Positions 11,647 to 21,882 of a stretch of 28,250 nucleotides of DNA are shown one piece after another (position 1 is the first letter of the stretch; every line of letters begins with the position of its first letter). Made by a program: the position numbers and the translations under genes. The stretch is from assembly GCA_016758965.1 (NCBI GenBank), contig JAEPRB010000382.1, positions 1-28,250 of the forward strand, given 5' to 3'. The DNA is from Circinella minor. Taxonomy: Eukaryota; Mucoromycota; Mucoromycetes; Mucorales; Lichtheimiaceae. The notes below the pieces were generated by a model that had not been told where the DNA came from, made no database searches, and saw nothing but the letters and a program-made list of their open reading frames with translations.

Positions 11647-11830
11647 TTTTAAGGATGTTCAAGAATATGAAGTATTGAAGTTTAAGGACAACAAATAATA
11701 TTGTATGTAAATAGCAGAAAGATTTTTTTTTTCGAGGTTGTGGCAGTAAGATAAAAATTAGTGGAGTTGAAAAAAGAAGTCTAATCCATATAAGGAAGGT
11801 AATTTTATTGAATGGTTTATTATAGATAAA
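11647..11830. promoter_or_regulatory. Shared intergenic region between divergent Helitron-region genes
   Basis: Only 184 bp separate the Helitron start codon (minus, 11646) from the start codon of the 135-aa ORF (plus, 11831). A bidirectional promoter is therefore inferred. A poly-T run lies near 11722. I do not see a clear TATA box for either direction. Confidence 0.45.
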
Positions 11831-12238
11831 ATGAAAACAGTAACATTAATGGATCAAAATTACTGTAGTGTTGAAGCAAGATCTCGTCGTGGTGCTTATG
11901 CCCAAGTCCTCCTCCATGCTGATGACCGTGATGAAGCAATCGCCTGGCCATGTGAAATCTGGTTTTTTTTTCGGCATGTTCAGGTAGTCAATGGCGATCC
12001 AACAGAGCATGTTTTTGCATATGTACGATGGTACAACATTCATGGTGACAACGATGGTAGACGATTTGTGGATCCTTTTCTGGAAACTTGGTGCAGCAGT
12101 TTTCGTGTTGAAGCTATGGATTGTATCGTACCAGTTCATCGTTTGTACGGGCAAGTTGCTGTTGTAAAATATGGCGCCCAAAGAAGTGTAAATGCTAGAA
12201 CCGTTGTTATTTCATTGCCAAAAAAACTGTTAGCATAA
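11831..12238 (+). CDS. 135-aa ORF divergent from the Helitron gene, conserved-looking transposon-associated domain
   Basis: A single open frame starts at ATG 11831 and ends at TAA 12236-12238. The sequence includes the patterns HVFAYVRWY, FLETWCSSF and CIVPVHRLYGQVAVVKYG. From memory, similar HTFAFV-W and PVHR(L/I)-type patterns occur in fungal ORFs found inside or beside transposons. I know of no proven biochemical role. It is compact and mixed alpha/beta in appearance, with no signal peptide, no membrane segment and no zinc ligands in a recognised pattern. Its head-to-head position with the Helitron gene suggests a second gene of the same element or a captured host domain. Codon usage looks coding, with no stops or frameshifts. 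Confidence 0.65.
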   Translation: MKTVTLMDQNYCSVEARSRRGAYAQVLLHADDRDEAIAWPCEIWFFFRHVQVVNGDPTEHVFAYVRWYNIHGDNDGRRFVDPFLETWCSSFRVEAMDCIVPVHRLYGQVAVVKYGAQRSVNARTVVISLPKKLLA

Positions 12239-13040
12239 AAAAAACCATCTCACATTTTTCTTTTCCTTTTTAATTATTCCATATCATAACCGTTAATTAT
12301 TTTATAATCCAACATCTTCCCATTTTTTAACCATTTCACAATATCACGTTATTACCTTTTGTTTGTATCCTTTAAATTCCAATAATATTCACCATAGTGT
12401 GTTGTGTGCATTTTAAGGACTTAATAATGACTTTATTTGATATGTTCAGTACATTGAGAAAGTGGATAGAAAAAAAAAGAAAATATTCAGTTGGAAACTT
12501 TTAGATCGTCATTGGAAACAAATATAAATCATTACCTTCATTAAAAGTTCTTCATGTTCAAGTGTCATCTTCCATCTTTATAGCTATGACTTCTTTGAAA
12601 AAAAATATTCTGAATATATTGAGAACGGCTGCTGAAGACTTCGATCTAGTTTGAAAAAAAAATACATTAATGATATATCAACAAGCAAAACCAAAAAGAA
12701 AAACACGAAATGGAATGATTGTTCTTCCCTAGTTATACAATGGCATACTATATGTTCATTTATCAATGTCGTTCAGAGGATTAATAAAAAAACCGGTGAT
12801 TAAGAAAGCAGAAGTCATGAGGAAAAAAAACAAGTTGAAAGAAAAACAAAAAACTTCGGTCAAGCAAATTCTGAACAGCTGCTTTTGGTAACCCTCACAA
12901 AATACTATTATTTCTCTTCCCCCCAAATAGAGTAATAAAAAAAATGTTACTCCTCCAAAATATATCTTCTATAAGAAAAAAAGCTTTTTTCTCACACTGA
13001 TTACATATATACCAAATGGTGACACAAACGAACTTTTATT
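12239..13040. other. AT-rich stretch without a recognisable gene
   Basis: I see no coding frame or structured RNA. The 5' terminus of the Helitron should lie here if the 135-aa ORF belongs to the element, but no diagnostic TC end could be fixed by eye. Confidence 0.45.
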
Positions 13041-14134
13041 TTAAATGGCTATCCAGCCCCCCAACTTTTCTTCTTCTTCACCACTCAACACAGCAACACG
13101 AACACCACCAAATCGTTTCACCAATCTGGTAGCATCTGAAGGAGGTGCCAACTGGTCAAGATGCCACAAGAATTCGTTTGCCTAAACATCAAAAATCAGA
13201 ATGAATCAAAATGCATATACAGTAGTCAATTATTATGGTAAATATACATACCTTCTCATTTCTCCATTGTGGTTGCCAAACGACCACACGCTTCCCAACC
13301 TCTCCCTCATATTCGTCATCCGTCTCTTCTTCAGACATATACCCTACTTGGAGCAGCGCCTCTGCTCCAGGGTAGCACTCTTGTATGCGAGCCTGATGAA
13401 GGTGAAATGCCTTCAATCTACGATCTCTTTTCTATAATATTTGTTAGATCATTGTCTCTTTTTTAATAACGTAATATTTATTTTCCTTATAGCATGACGG
13501 CGAGTATTACGTCGATTGGACGTCTTCCATTTCTCTGCACGCTCGGCCGATTGCCGAGATTTCGTCCGTTGATTGTCAAAAAAAGAGTATATCTTTTTTG
13601 ACAATCGATCCCCTTAAATGGCATGTTGTCTAAGGCCTTCAATATATGCCAGAATTGATGCTTTGGTTGCCCGATTGTGGACAGATCGGTATGTTTCATT
13701 CCACCGAAAACCTTCACTAGCCAAGGCTGTATTGTGGTTACGAATGGCACCCTATTACTTAATGAGGTTACTAATCGACTCTGTATTTTTTTTGTAATTT
13801 TTTTAACTAGTGACCCTAGTGATTTCTTTACCGAAACATTATCTGATCTTTGGATTCGATTATCATGCACTGCACCATCCATCATGACCGTGTCAGGATT
13901 CTGACTAACAGCAAGTTGGAGCTGCACTTCTTGCTGTTGTGCCAATGCTTGTCTAGCAATGACATTTCCCATCGCCTCAACACGCGATTCTAATACTGTA
14001 TTTCGCGTCTCCAACTCACGAATCCGATCTTCTATCTGCAAGGCAGTGTTTCTTCTATTATCCTGTTGGATAACAGCATTACGATCCATATTGCGTTGGA
14101 CGCATGCGGCATTACGCTCTCCTATAGTTGGCAT
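13041..14134 (-). CDS. Multi-exon coiled-coil protein, paralogue of the right-edge gene
   Basis: Proposed exons (minus): 14134-13832, 13780-13511, 13431-13252, 13181-13041, giving 297 aa. The first intron (13781-13831, 51 nt) would keep the frame even if retained, so it is the least certain. The other two (79 and 70 nt, GTAATA and GTATGT donors) remove stops and keep phase 0. The N-terminus MPTIGERNAACVQRN leads into a coiled coil (about residues 20-70, pattern IEDRIRELETRNTVLESRVEAM split across heptads). The C-terminal exons carry an acidic YMSEEETDDEYEGE segment, then WQPQWRNEK and a short FLWHLDQL segment. I recall a similar acidic plus WR-x-E plus LD layout in uncharacterised fungal proteins near transposons. 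Function unknown. A perfect 13-bp hairpin lies inside exon 2. The family is present at least twice in this window. Confidence 0.65.
13571..13606. repeat. Perfect 13-bp inverted repeat inside a coding exon
   Basis: GATTGTCAAAAAA (13571-13583) and TTTTTTGACAATC (13594-13606) are exact reverse complements with a 10-nt centre. The repeat lies in exon 2 of the coiled-coil gene without breaking its frame. It may be a trace of an excised or tiny mobile element, or a natural palindrome of the gene. Confidence 0.75.
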
Positions 14135-15195
14135 CTAAAGAAAATCTTAGTATAAAAAAAATCATTCAACACCACGTTAAATAGTATCTATTTACATTTA
14201 AAGTAGCTTGGTGAATTGTGGTAAGTTTAAAATGTGCTTATTTTGTTCAAAAGAAAAAGATAAGCAAGGTTAGAAGGACGTATATTTGGGGGAGGTTATT
14301 TATTGGATCTTTTTGATTGGGTACTCTTGTAATACGTAGTAAGGATAATAGGATAATAAGAATCTTTTTGATCTTTTACCTTTTTTTTTCTTGAAATCGT
14401 TTTATCCTTTTCTTTCACTTCTACAATTCTTTTTTTTTCTCTACTAGATTTCTCAAGCAATATTCTCTCCATTACGGTCATCGTTTTTTACATGGTAATA
14501 CTATATACATATTGATATTTCATATTTATCAAATTCTATTTTACAAGTATAACTCTTACTAACAATGTTCTTTTATATATAATAATCTGTATTTTTTTTA
14601 TCAAGTTATATATAAACAAAAATGAAATGTAAGTTTTCTATATTATTTTTAAATGGTTGTTATACTTTTCTTTCAACTCTTTCTCACATCATTTTATTCT
14701 TTTATGTTTTATATATATATATATATTTAGTTGGTAACTGCTTCTTTTTTGTAAATGCTTTTCGTATTGATATTTGTATGTGTTCACTCGAACGGTCAGG
14801 AGTAAGTACATGTCCCTCAAACACTACTATTCCATAGATATTTTTTTCTTTTCTTTTTTTTTGTTTACTATTATTTGTTGCTTTTCGTGTGTGCTTTTAG
14901 TCAACCGTATTATTCTTTCCCTTTTACATTCCTCACATCTCTATTTGTTTTGTAATTGCCATCCATTCCATTCTTATTAGCATTAGTCATCCTAGTTTCT
15001 TTAGTATAGCATAAACTTGTTTATTTCCGCAACCCTTTCCCCTTTCCCCTTTTCTTTTTTTTTATTTGCTTATTTAGAATTCTATAAATATTAAAATTAT
15101 AATAAAATCGGTATTATTACCATATCATATAAACTATTCGTTTTTTAAAAATCAAAATTACTATCTATTTTTACTGAAAAAACAATCACCCCCAA
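14135..15195. other. AT-rich stretch without a recognisable gene
   Basis: Contains homopolymer runs and a short (TA)n tract near 14710-14727. I see no coding frame with family similarity. The first part is the presumptive promoter region of the minus-strand coiled-coil gene. Confidence 0.45.
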
Positions 15196-15700
15196 CAATA
15201 TAAATATGTATACAGACCTCTGTAAAAAAAAGAAATAAGATTCATCGGGTATCACACCCGAATGTAGTGCAACATACAATTTATTACATAACCTCACATC
15301 TAAAAATAATAGTATACCCCCACTCGGCCATTTTATATACCGAAAATACCAAGTTGTTCAAACAACTTGATATCTGCTAGAACAGTTGTTCACTTCAAAA
15401 ATATCACACTATTCGAAAAGAGCTTGCTAGTTTCCTATCTAGCTGATATGAAGTTGATATCAGGCTAACATCAAGTTGTTTGAAACCACTTGATAGCACC
15501 CTTGTTGTCCAGTGATATAGAATAACTATCCTAATATTTCTATATCCAACCATGTGCTCAACCATGCTGTCATCTATCCTTGGTATTCCGCGGATAAGCA
15601 TGTAGATTAACAACCTTATGGTTGAATATATCGTCGTAATGGTCTTACACCATTACACGGACTTCTGTGTTCTTACAAATCATGGTCCAAATAGGGAAGT
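15195..15700 (-). mobile_element. LTR-like block, candidate solo LTR on the minus strand
   Basis: Read on the minus strand the block holds, in order, a TATA-like TATATAAAATGG (15328-15339), an AATAAA signal (15280-15285), a GC hairpin TCGGGT-ATCAC-ACCCGA (15245-15261), and the motif TTTTACAGAGGTCTG (ending near 15213). That order of promoter, polyadenylation signal and hairpin within about 130 bp is typical of an LTR R region. Its last motif recurs at 26697. Upstream in the same block are a perfect palindrome, CAAGTTGTT-CA-AACAACTTG (15350-15369), and a diverged second copy at 15471-15493. TG/CA ends and a target duplication were not found, so a solo LTR is only a candidate. Confidence 0.4.
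15350..15493. repeat. Palindrome CAAGTTGTT/AACAACTTG and diverged second copy
   Basis: The first copy (15350-15369) is a perfect 9-bp inverted repeat with a 2-nt centre. The second (15471-15493, TCAAGTTGTTTGAAACCACTTGA) is the same design with mismatches. GATATC and CTAG-containing segments beside them are also arranged in opposite orientation, so about 145 bp forms a larger imperfect inverted repeat. Confidence 0.65.
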
Positions 15701-16289
15701 ACACGAAGTGTCAGCAAAGCATAATTAAAGATATGCTATACTTTAATAATTAAAATGACAAATAATTATCTTTATGAATAATATGTGTTGGATACAACAA
15801 TATATATTAAATTTTCTCTTATCTTTATATTTCTTATTATTTTATCTTATTCCTATCTTTATATCACCAAAATAAATTGTTCAATAATTTTATGAAATTA
15901 TGCTTATCTTGTATATAGTAGTATAGTATATCTATACATTATCTTCTAGTTTAGTATGTTTTTAGTGATTATGGTTTTTTTAAAAAAATTCAAAACTTTG
16001 AAAATTTGAGGTCCTTAACTTTAAATGCTTCGTTCTCGTGATTCACTGCATGCTAAGCCACATAATAAACACCATTAGATAGACAAGAAGCACTATTATT
16101 ACTATGCCAAATATAATGCCCGCCGGTCACATGGTTACTTTAAAATGGATTGGTTCTTATAATGTATGATAACCCCTTTTTTTCTTTATATTATTGCGTG
16201 AACATGATTTATAATCTGACTAATCGTTTTTTTTCAATATTATTGCGCAAACATATTATTTATACAGGATTTTTCAGAAGAAGTTGACC
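15701..16289. other. AT-rich stretch without a recognisable gene
   Basis: No coding frame or repeat of note. I see nothing that I can assign. Confidence 0.45.
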
Positions 16290-16660
16290 ATGGTGTTTTT
16301 GACTCCGTATATGTTCTTTTAATATTCATAAATAGTGTTTTTTATTTTCGAGATGAAGGTTTTTTTTAATTACAAATGGCGTTTTTTATATTCACAAATG
16401 TTATTTTTGTTAATCACAAATGGTGTTTTTTTATTTCGCAAATGGTATTTTTGAATCCGTCAGTGCTCATTTATTAATTGCAAATGGTGTTTTTCTATTT
16501 CGAGGCAAACATCATCAATATTCGTGAATGATATTTTTTTTTCGATAGTAACATTTTTTTTCATAAGGAGCGTCATAATTTTTCATGTTGGAGGTTTTAA
16601 TTTTCGCACATTTTGATTTTTTTATTCGCTCTGAAGGTTTTTTTTTTCATGCTTGGTGAC
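16290..16660. repeat. Second degenerate tandem repeat, period about 22 bp
   Basis: Diverged units close to ATTCACAAATGGTGTTTTTT repeat head to tail, clearest at 16355-16500. Cores are CAAATGGTG and a T5-T8 run. Unit length is about 20-23 bp with some longer interruptions. The spacing and the T-run-plus-core design resemble the array at 1480-1875, but the core words differ. It lies about 1 kb outside the left end of the Tnp2 element. Confidence 0.65.
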
Positions 16661-17581
16661 GCAATTTTCAAGAGCTCTGCTGCTATTTCCGCTCTAAAGT
16701 TATAATAATCCATAGATAATAACTGAATATTCGATGATGAGATGATTAATTATTATTGCTTAATATACTTATATTTTTATATATAACATTCATTATCTAT
16801 AGTATCTACAACATATAGGAATTACCTGTATAAAAATATAACTATTATGGAACAGTAAAATAATCATGCATAGCTTAAAGAGATTATTTACCCACAGCAG
16901 CAAAAAAAAAAAAGGGAAAAATTCCGATCAGTCATCTTTTCCCACCTTATTCTTTCCTTTTTTGATAAAAAAATACACAAAGCCTTTATTTCAATCTAAC
17001 AAAAGTAAAAATTATAATAATAACTGAATTAGATTGTCTTTTTTTTCATGATATGTTTATCTTGTGAAAGAGGGAAGAAAAGAGAAGAACCGAACTGAGA
17101 GGTAAGTGGTATAAGGTTGGAGAAAACAAAACGACAATTGGACTGAAGCAATATGACCGTACTCAACATGCCAGATAGGAACACCAACAATATAAAGAAA
17201 GAAAAGCATTCTAGTGGGAATGATTTATATGTCCGAAGGAAGGGGAACCTCATGGTTAGGACAAAAAAAAAGTATGCAAAAAGGTTATAAGATTAACAGT
17301 TACCGAAACTTTCAAGACACGCTTTGCTTTGGTAATATATAGAACGAGCATTTCAACCAACAATATAGTCGACAATCGTACATCAATATTGAACGCAATG
17401 AACGTCAATATATACCAGCATAAAAACAGCATTACAAAAAAAAATTAAAGAACAAGCAAGCAACTACTTGTTTTCCAACTCACCAAACAAAGCTTTTTTT
17501 AAAAGTTAAAAAGAAGATGTTACTCTTGCAGCAAGCTCTAATATGTTTTCTACGCCAAATATTATTAATAGAACACCACAC
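16661..17581. other. AT-rich stretch without a recognisable gene, left flank of the Tnp2 element
   Basis: No credible coding frame. The last bases before the element (17572-17581) are C/A-rich. The two bases directly outside its left terminus are AC. Confidence 0.5.
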
Positions 17582-17601
17582 CACCATAAAAAAAATCCTG
17601 T
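17582..17601 (+). repeat. Left terminal inverted repeat of the Tnp2 element
   Basis: CACCATAAAAAAAATCCTGT. It pairs with 23814-23834 with a single A-run length difference. It is expected to be the outermost transposase recognition sequence. Confidence 0.8.
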
Positions 17602-17785
17602 GAAATCCTGTAAAAATCCTGTGCGCTATTCTTAATTTGGAAATAGAGCGAAAAAATCTTGTAAAATCCTGTGAAATCATGTAAAAATCCTGTGGACTAT
17701 ACCTATTTGAGAATCAGGTAAAATATGAGCAAAAAAATATAAATACTGTAGCATTCTGTAAAGTCATGTAAAATCATATATGGTT
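17592..17785 (+). repeat. Helically phased subterminal repeat array, AATCCTGT family
   Basis: Exact AATCCTGT starts at 17594, 17604, 17615, 17665 and 17686. One-mismatch variants start at 17655 (AATCTTGT) and 17675 (AATCATGT). The steps are 10 or 11 bp inside each cluster. A weaker third cluster follows at about 17752-17780 (ATTCTGT, GTCATGT, AATCAT), also at 10-11 bp steps. Subterminal repeats bound by an element-encoded protein are a known feature of CACTA/EnSpm elements. One-helical-turn spacing would place all sites on one face of the DNA. Confidence 0.75.
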
Positions 17786-18242
17786 TACTTGTAACATATT
17801 TATTTAAAAATAATGGTTCAATTGACATTTGTATTGAGAAAATTGTTATAGTATGTAAGCATAAAAGGATATACCAACCAAAAGTAATTATGGCGAATGT
17901 AGAAAGGATAAATTGTTATAAAAATATATTGAGCTCTAAAAAAATATAGAAAGCACTGTTTGAAACTATAATGTTAATTGAGTGATTGAACGTGCATTTA
18001 AACTTATGAAAGATGTATGATAAAATAGCTATTGGTAAATTTATGCTTTTAAGCGTTGAATGAAGTGAAAATATAAAAACGTGGAAGAAAAAGAGAAAGA
18101 TATTTGGAGAGATATATAGAAGATGTAAAAAGAAGAGATATGAAAATGATAATAAAAATGGAACTGTTTGGATCAATAAATTGAATATTAGTAAAATAAT
18201 AATTTGATAGGACTTTCAGTGGTTTTCTCTTGTTTGTTTTCT

Positions 18243-21200
18243 TTACAGTAAACCAACGTCGCCGACTATAATAGTTTTAGGTACCATTTTGGGGTAAATG
18301 TAATAATTACGATGAGTTACATTGTCAGTTATCGATGCAGTGGTCAACGGCATGCTTAAAATACCAGCATGGCTTCTGATTGCTTCCACTTCTACAACAT
18401 AACGTTTACCACCGATATGACCTATCGTGTATGGGCCACACGGACAACCAGCACTATTAAGATCCACACCATTAAGAATGTCTATAAAACACAATATTTG
18501 TTTTTTGCCTACCAATGAAAATAAACGGTTAAATCTATTATCTACTCTTTTAGCCAACATGTTTTACTTTACCGTTATATTCATGCACAAAGTACATAAT
18601 AACTTCCTCAAAAAATGTCTAGACTTGCAAATCCACTGGAGTATTGCGCCTGGCTTTTTTCGTATCTACTTCTATATCCATCTTAACAAAATGACAGAGT
18701 TTTTCTGTCTTTCGCTTTGTCTTGATTGCATCATATACTGCTTCATTTATATAGAGTCTTCGTCCTACTATAATATGGTGAGTAATGTCGTCATAATCAA
18801 TTCTATAGTGAGGGAACTTTCGTCTCCAAAATTTCACCAGATAATGTCTTAAGTTGACATCAACGTAATCCTCAACACTACTTTCAAAATGATCCCACAG
18901 CTGTGTATCATCAAAAAGCATATCATCAGTACAATTGATTGAGTATGCTGTTACTGGTTGATCATCATCCAAATCTTCTTCTAGTTCTTGTTTGTCTTCT
19001 AATAGTGAATTATAATATCTGCACGCCTGCTGATGTCGAAGTATGTTGCCAGCATTGACTCCTGGGTTTTTTTTGTGATTTAATACGTTTTTTAAAAAAT
19101 CCTACATAAATTCTGTTAATATTTATTATACTTTCGTTTATATACACGTAAAATTTCTGGAATGTTGGTTTACCTATGGCTCGCTCCATTGATTGTGCAC
19201 TGATGCAACAAAGTGGTCCAAGCAACTTCACAATTTCTGGTATATGTCAGAGGTAATGCATATTCGACGAATACATGTTCACTGGAACAGCATCATGCAT
19301 ATAATGGTGCCATTGAACAAAAGAGCTACAGTCACTCATTAGTTAATATAATAATAAACATTTATATAAATAAATCGCACTGTAACTAAATATCATACCT
19401 TTCCATCTTCACAAGATCGTCTTCGGATATTTTCCAAGATAATGTGATGGCGCATCCTGTTACCAAGGAAACCAGTGCATCAACTACAGCTTTTGCTTAC
19501 TCAACGCCCCCAAGTTGTAATTCAAGCATGTTGTAAACCATCGTCGGGACAACAAACAACAAGAAGCAAACCCAATCTACCGATCTCATATTACCAGGTT
19601 TTGTATAATAATCTATAGATCCAGTAAGTCATAGTCATGTGTATAGCAAATAATTTATCTAACTTACTTCTAAAATCGCCCTTGAAGATGGATGATGGGA
19701 TCGTATTGGCAGAGCTTTCAACAGAGCTTCCGATAATTTGTCTCTTTGTTGTACCTAGTTCAAATAATGTAGTAGAATTTTTAAAAGAGCCACTAATCAT
19801 TTCCCATATACGTTTAGACACATTTGCGCCAATCAAATGCATTTCATCTAAACCAAAGAATGATGCACTATGAAAGCTTTCCAGTTCTGCAAATTTTGTT
19901 TGTTTCTTTATCGAAAAAGCCTATATTATAGATCAATACAATTGCTCTATTTCACAACAGTTGTCAAACACTTACTGGAGCACCATCTATAAATTGTCCA
20001 ATATCTCGAAATTGCTGAATAACACTGCGCGAGCCTCGAAAGTAATTACCATTCCCAGCACCTTCAGGACTTACTGCGTTTATGGTTTAGATAGGACATA
20101 TCCGGCATCCATATAAAGCTCTGTATGAATGGTGGATAAGTTCTTGAACAGCTACTATGTCACCGCTTGTGAGCATTAAATGAATATTCAAGCGAAACAC
20201 ACCACTAGCACACTTGACTTCTAGTCCAGCTTTTTCAAGTTTGTGCAGCTCTATGAACAATGGTTCAAGAAAATTGTCCATTGATTTCGGTTTGACTGGC
20301 AATATACAGACCTGTATCATATTTTCATTTCTATATCTGCAGTCAACAATGTTAATATAGCAACTTTTTTGGATCAGCATATTACTCTTACGTTTCTTTT
20401 GGCGGAAGGTTCAAAATGATGATGTTGAATATCGTCATACTGGTTTTACTCTTATGAAAAGATGTAAATCCATCAATGAACAAAGATATGGCGATATCCA
20501 AATCTCCCTTGAATAAACTTCTTCAGTTTTTATACACATCACCATCAAAAAAATCTTCCCGTACTCCTCGTTCTTCACTTTCATGATTTGACAACATCAT
20601 CAAGTGTTCTCGCTTGGAATCACTTATAATTAATGCTGCTAATTGCTGAGCCAATGGCATGTATAGCATTGATGAATGATGATACACCCTGCAAGTTGGG
20701 CAAATTATTTGATTTATACTGCTGTAGACCACATGAACATGCAACAGATATATAATCCATGTATATGCAGCAACCTTTTCGACAATAATCATAGTAAATT
20801 GGTTTTACAGGATACATTTCTGTGATTTTTGTTTCCGCCTTATGTTTTGACAGAATCAGTTTTCCAGCTACATAACTCGGTCATGAGTAACAAATTAAAC
20901 ATAATAACTATGATTCCATTTAATTTTCTTACCTAATTCTTTGCTGGTTAAGCAGTCATTGACAAACTTCAAGATCTGCGCATATGCATCATCAGTGATG
21001 TTTTTTTATTATATTATTTGATACAACTCAACGCTTCGCTTGAGTTGTTCATTAAATTCTTTTGTTGGTGGAACACTACACTTGATAGGCTCACCATCGT
21101 TGTTCGTCGTCATAACTGAAGGCTGGCTCTCATGAATCGCTTCAAGATTTCCTTCTTTGTTGCTGTTGTTGACAATGGCATTATCTTCCATATCGTTATT

Positions 21201-21686
21201 GTTGTCAATATGCATCATGTGATTAGCCAGGGAAGAAATACTTTCGTCATCATCATGGTCATTCATAGATACTGGTGACCGATAATTGCTTAATGATTGT
21301 AGAGATGAACTAATCACACTAGCATTATCAACACCAAGAATAGTATTGTTGTTGCTATCTCTATTATCCACATCTATCATATTACCATCGTTCTCCCACA
21401 AAAAATCGTTATCATAGTAGTCTTCCATGCTGTCTGCAACATTTGAAGCATTGCTATTCATAATGGTCTCTTTCACATCGAGGGAAGTAGTTGAAACGCT
21501 AGTGCGAGTGGACTGTCCTGGCAAATTGACATTTCGCGTACTTCTCCTTTGTTGTTTCTTTGGCGGAACTGGATCGCTGGGATTGGCATAGGGATTCTTT
21601 TTGCATTCATTATCTTCATGCTGTTTCAGTTTTGCAGTAAAAATAGGTTCACCATACCAAAAACAATCTTTTGTCTTTACATACAT
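18243..21686 (-). pseudogene. Decayed Tnp2-type (CACTA) transposase
   Basis: Exons on the minus strand assemble into one Tnp2-like protein. The N-terminus (ATG 21686) has a degenerate zinc finger, CFWYGEPIFTAKLKQHEDNEC, whose second Cys is Tyr. A long Ser/Asn/Asp linker follows. Next come a Cys-rich stretch (about 20800-20690), the core ISLFIDGFTSFHKSKTSM then IIILNLPP (about 20480-20400), ENMIQVCILP, the CRIC segment (about 20105), FFGLDEMHLIG (about 19850), RSVDWVCFLL, HYL-HIPEIVKLLGPL and an acidic C-terminal region to 18243. GT-AG introns fit at 20337-20391, after 19976 and near 19660. In-frame stops lie at 21006-21011 (two), 20523-20525, 20087-20089, 19497-19499, 19247-19249 and 18619-18621. 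Frameshifts lie near 20710, 19070 (A run) and 18560. It cannot encode a full enzyme. Confidence 0.8.
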
Positions 21687-21882
21687 TGTAGGTTGAAGAA
21701 ATCGTAGTAGGTATAGTGTCCTGGTTGATTAAAGTTATAAATAAAGTTAGTAAAGCACAGTAATTATTGAAATACTCTTTCTTAAGTATTTGAGGTCCGC
21801 CAAGGTAATATACTATTTACACGTCATAGTACTTCTTTTTTGTCTTCAAATTTTTATTACTAACTTTACTTTTTTTTTTATC
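21687..21882. promoter_or_regulatory. Shared intergenic region between the two Tnp2-element genes
   Basis: 196 bp separate the divergent start codons at 21686 (minus) and 21883 (plus). A bidirectional promoter is inferred from the layout. No clear core element is visible. Confidence 0.4.

Noticed and set aside
15404..15613. Minus-strand 69-aa frame as a retroelement Pol remnant
   Set aside because: No reverse transcriptase, RNase H or integrase motif is visible; it overlaps the LTR-like block.
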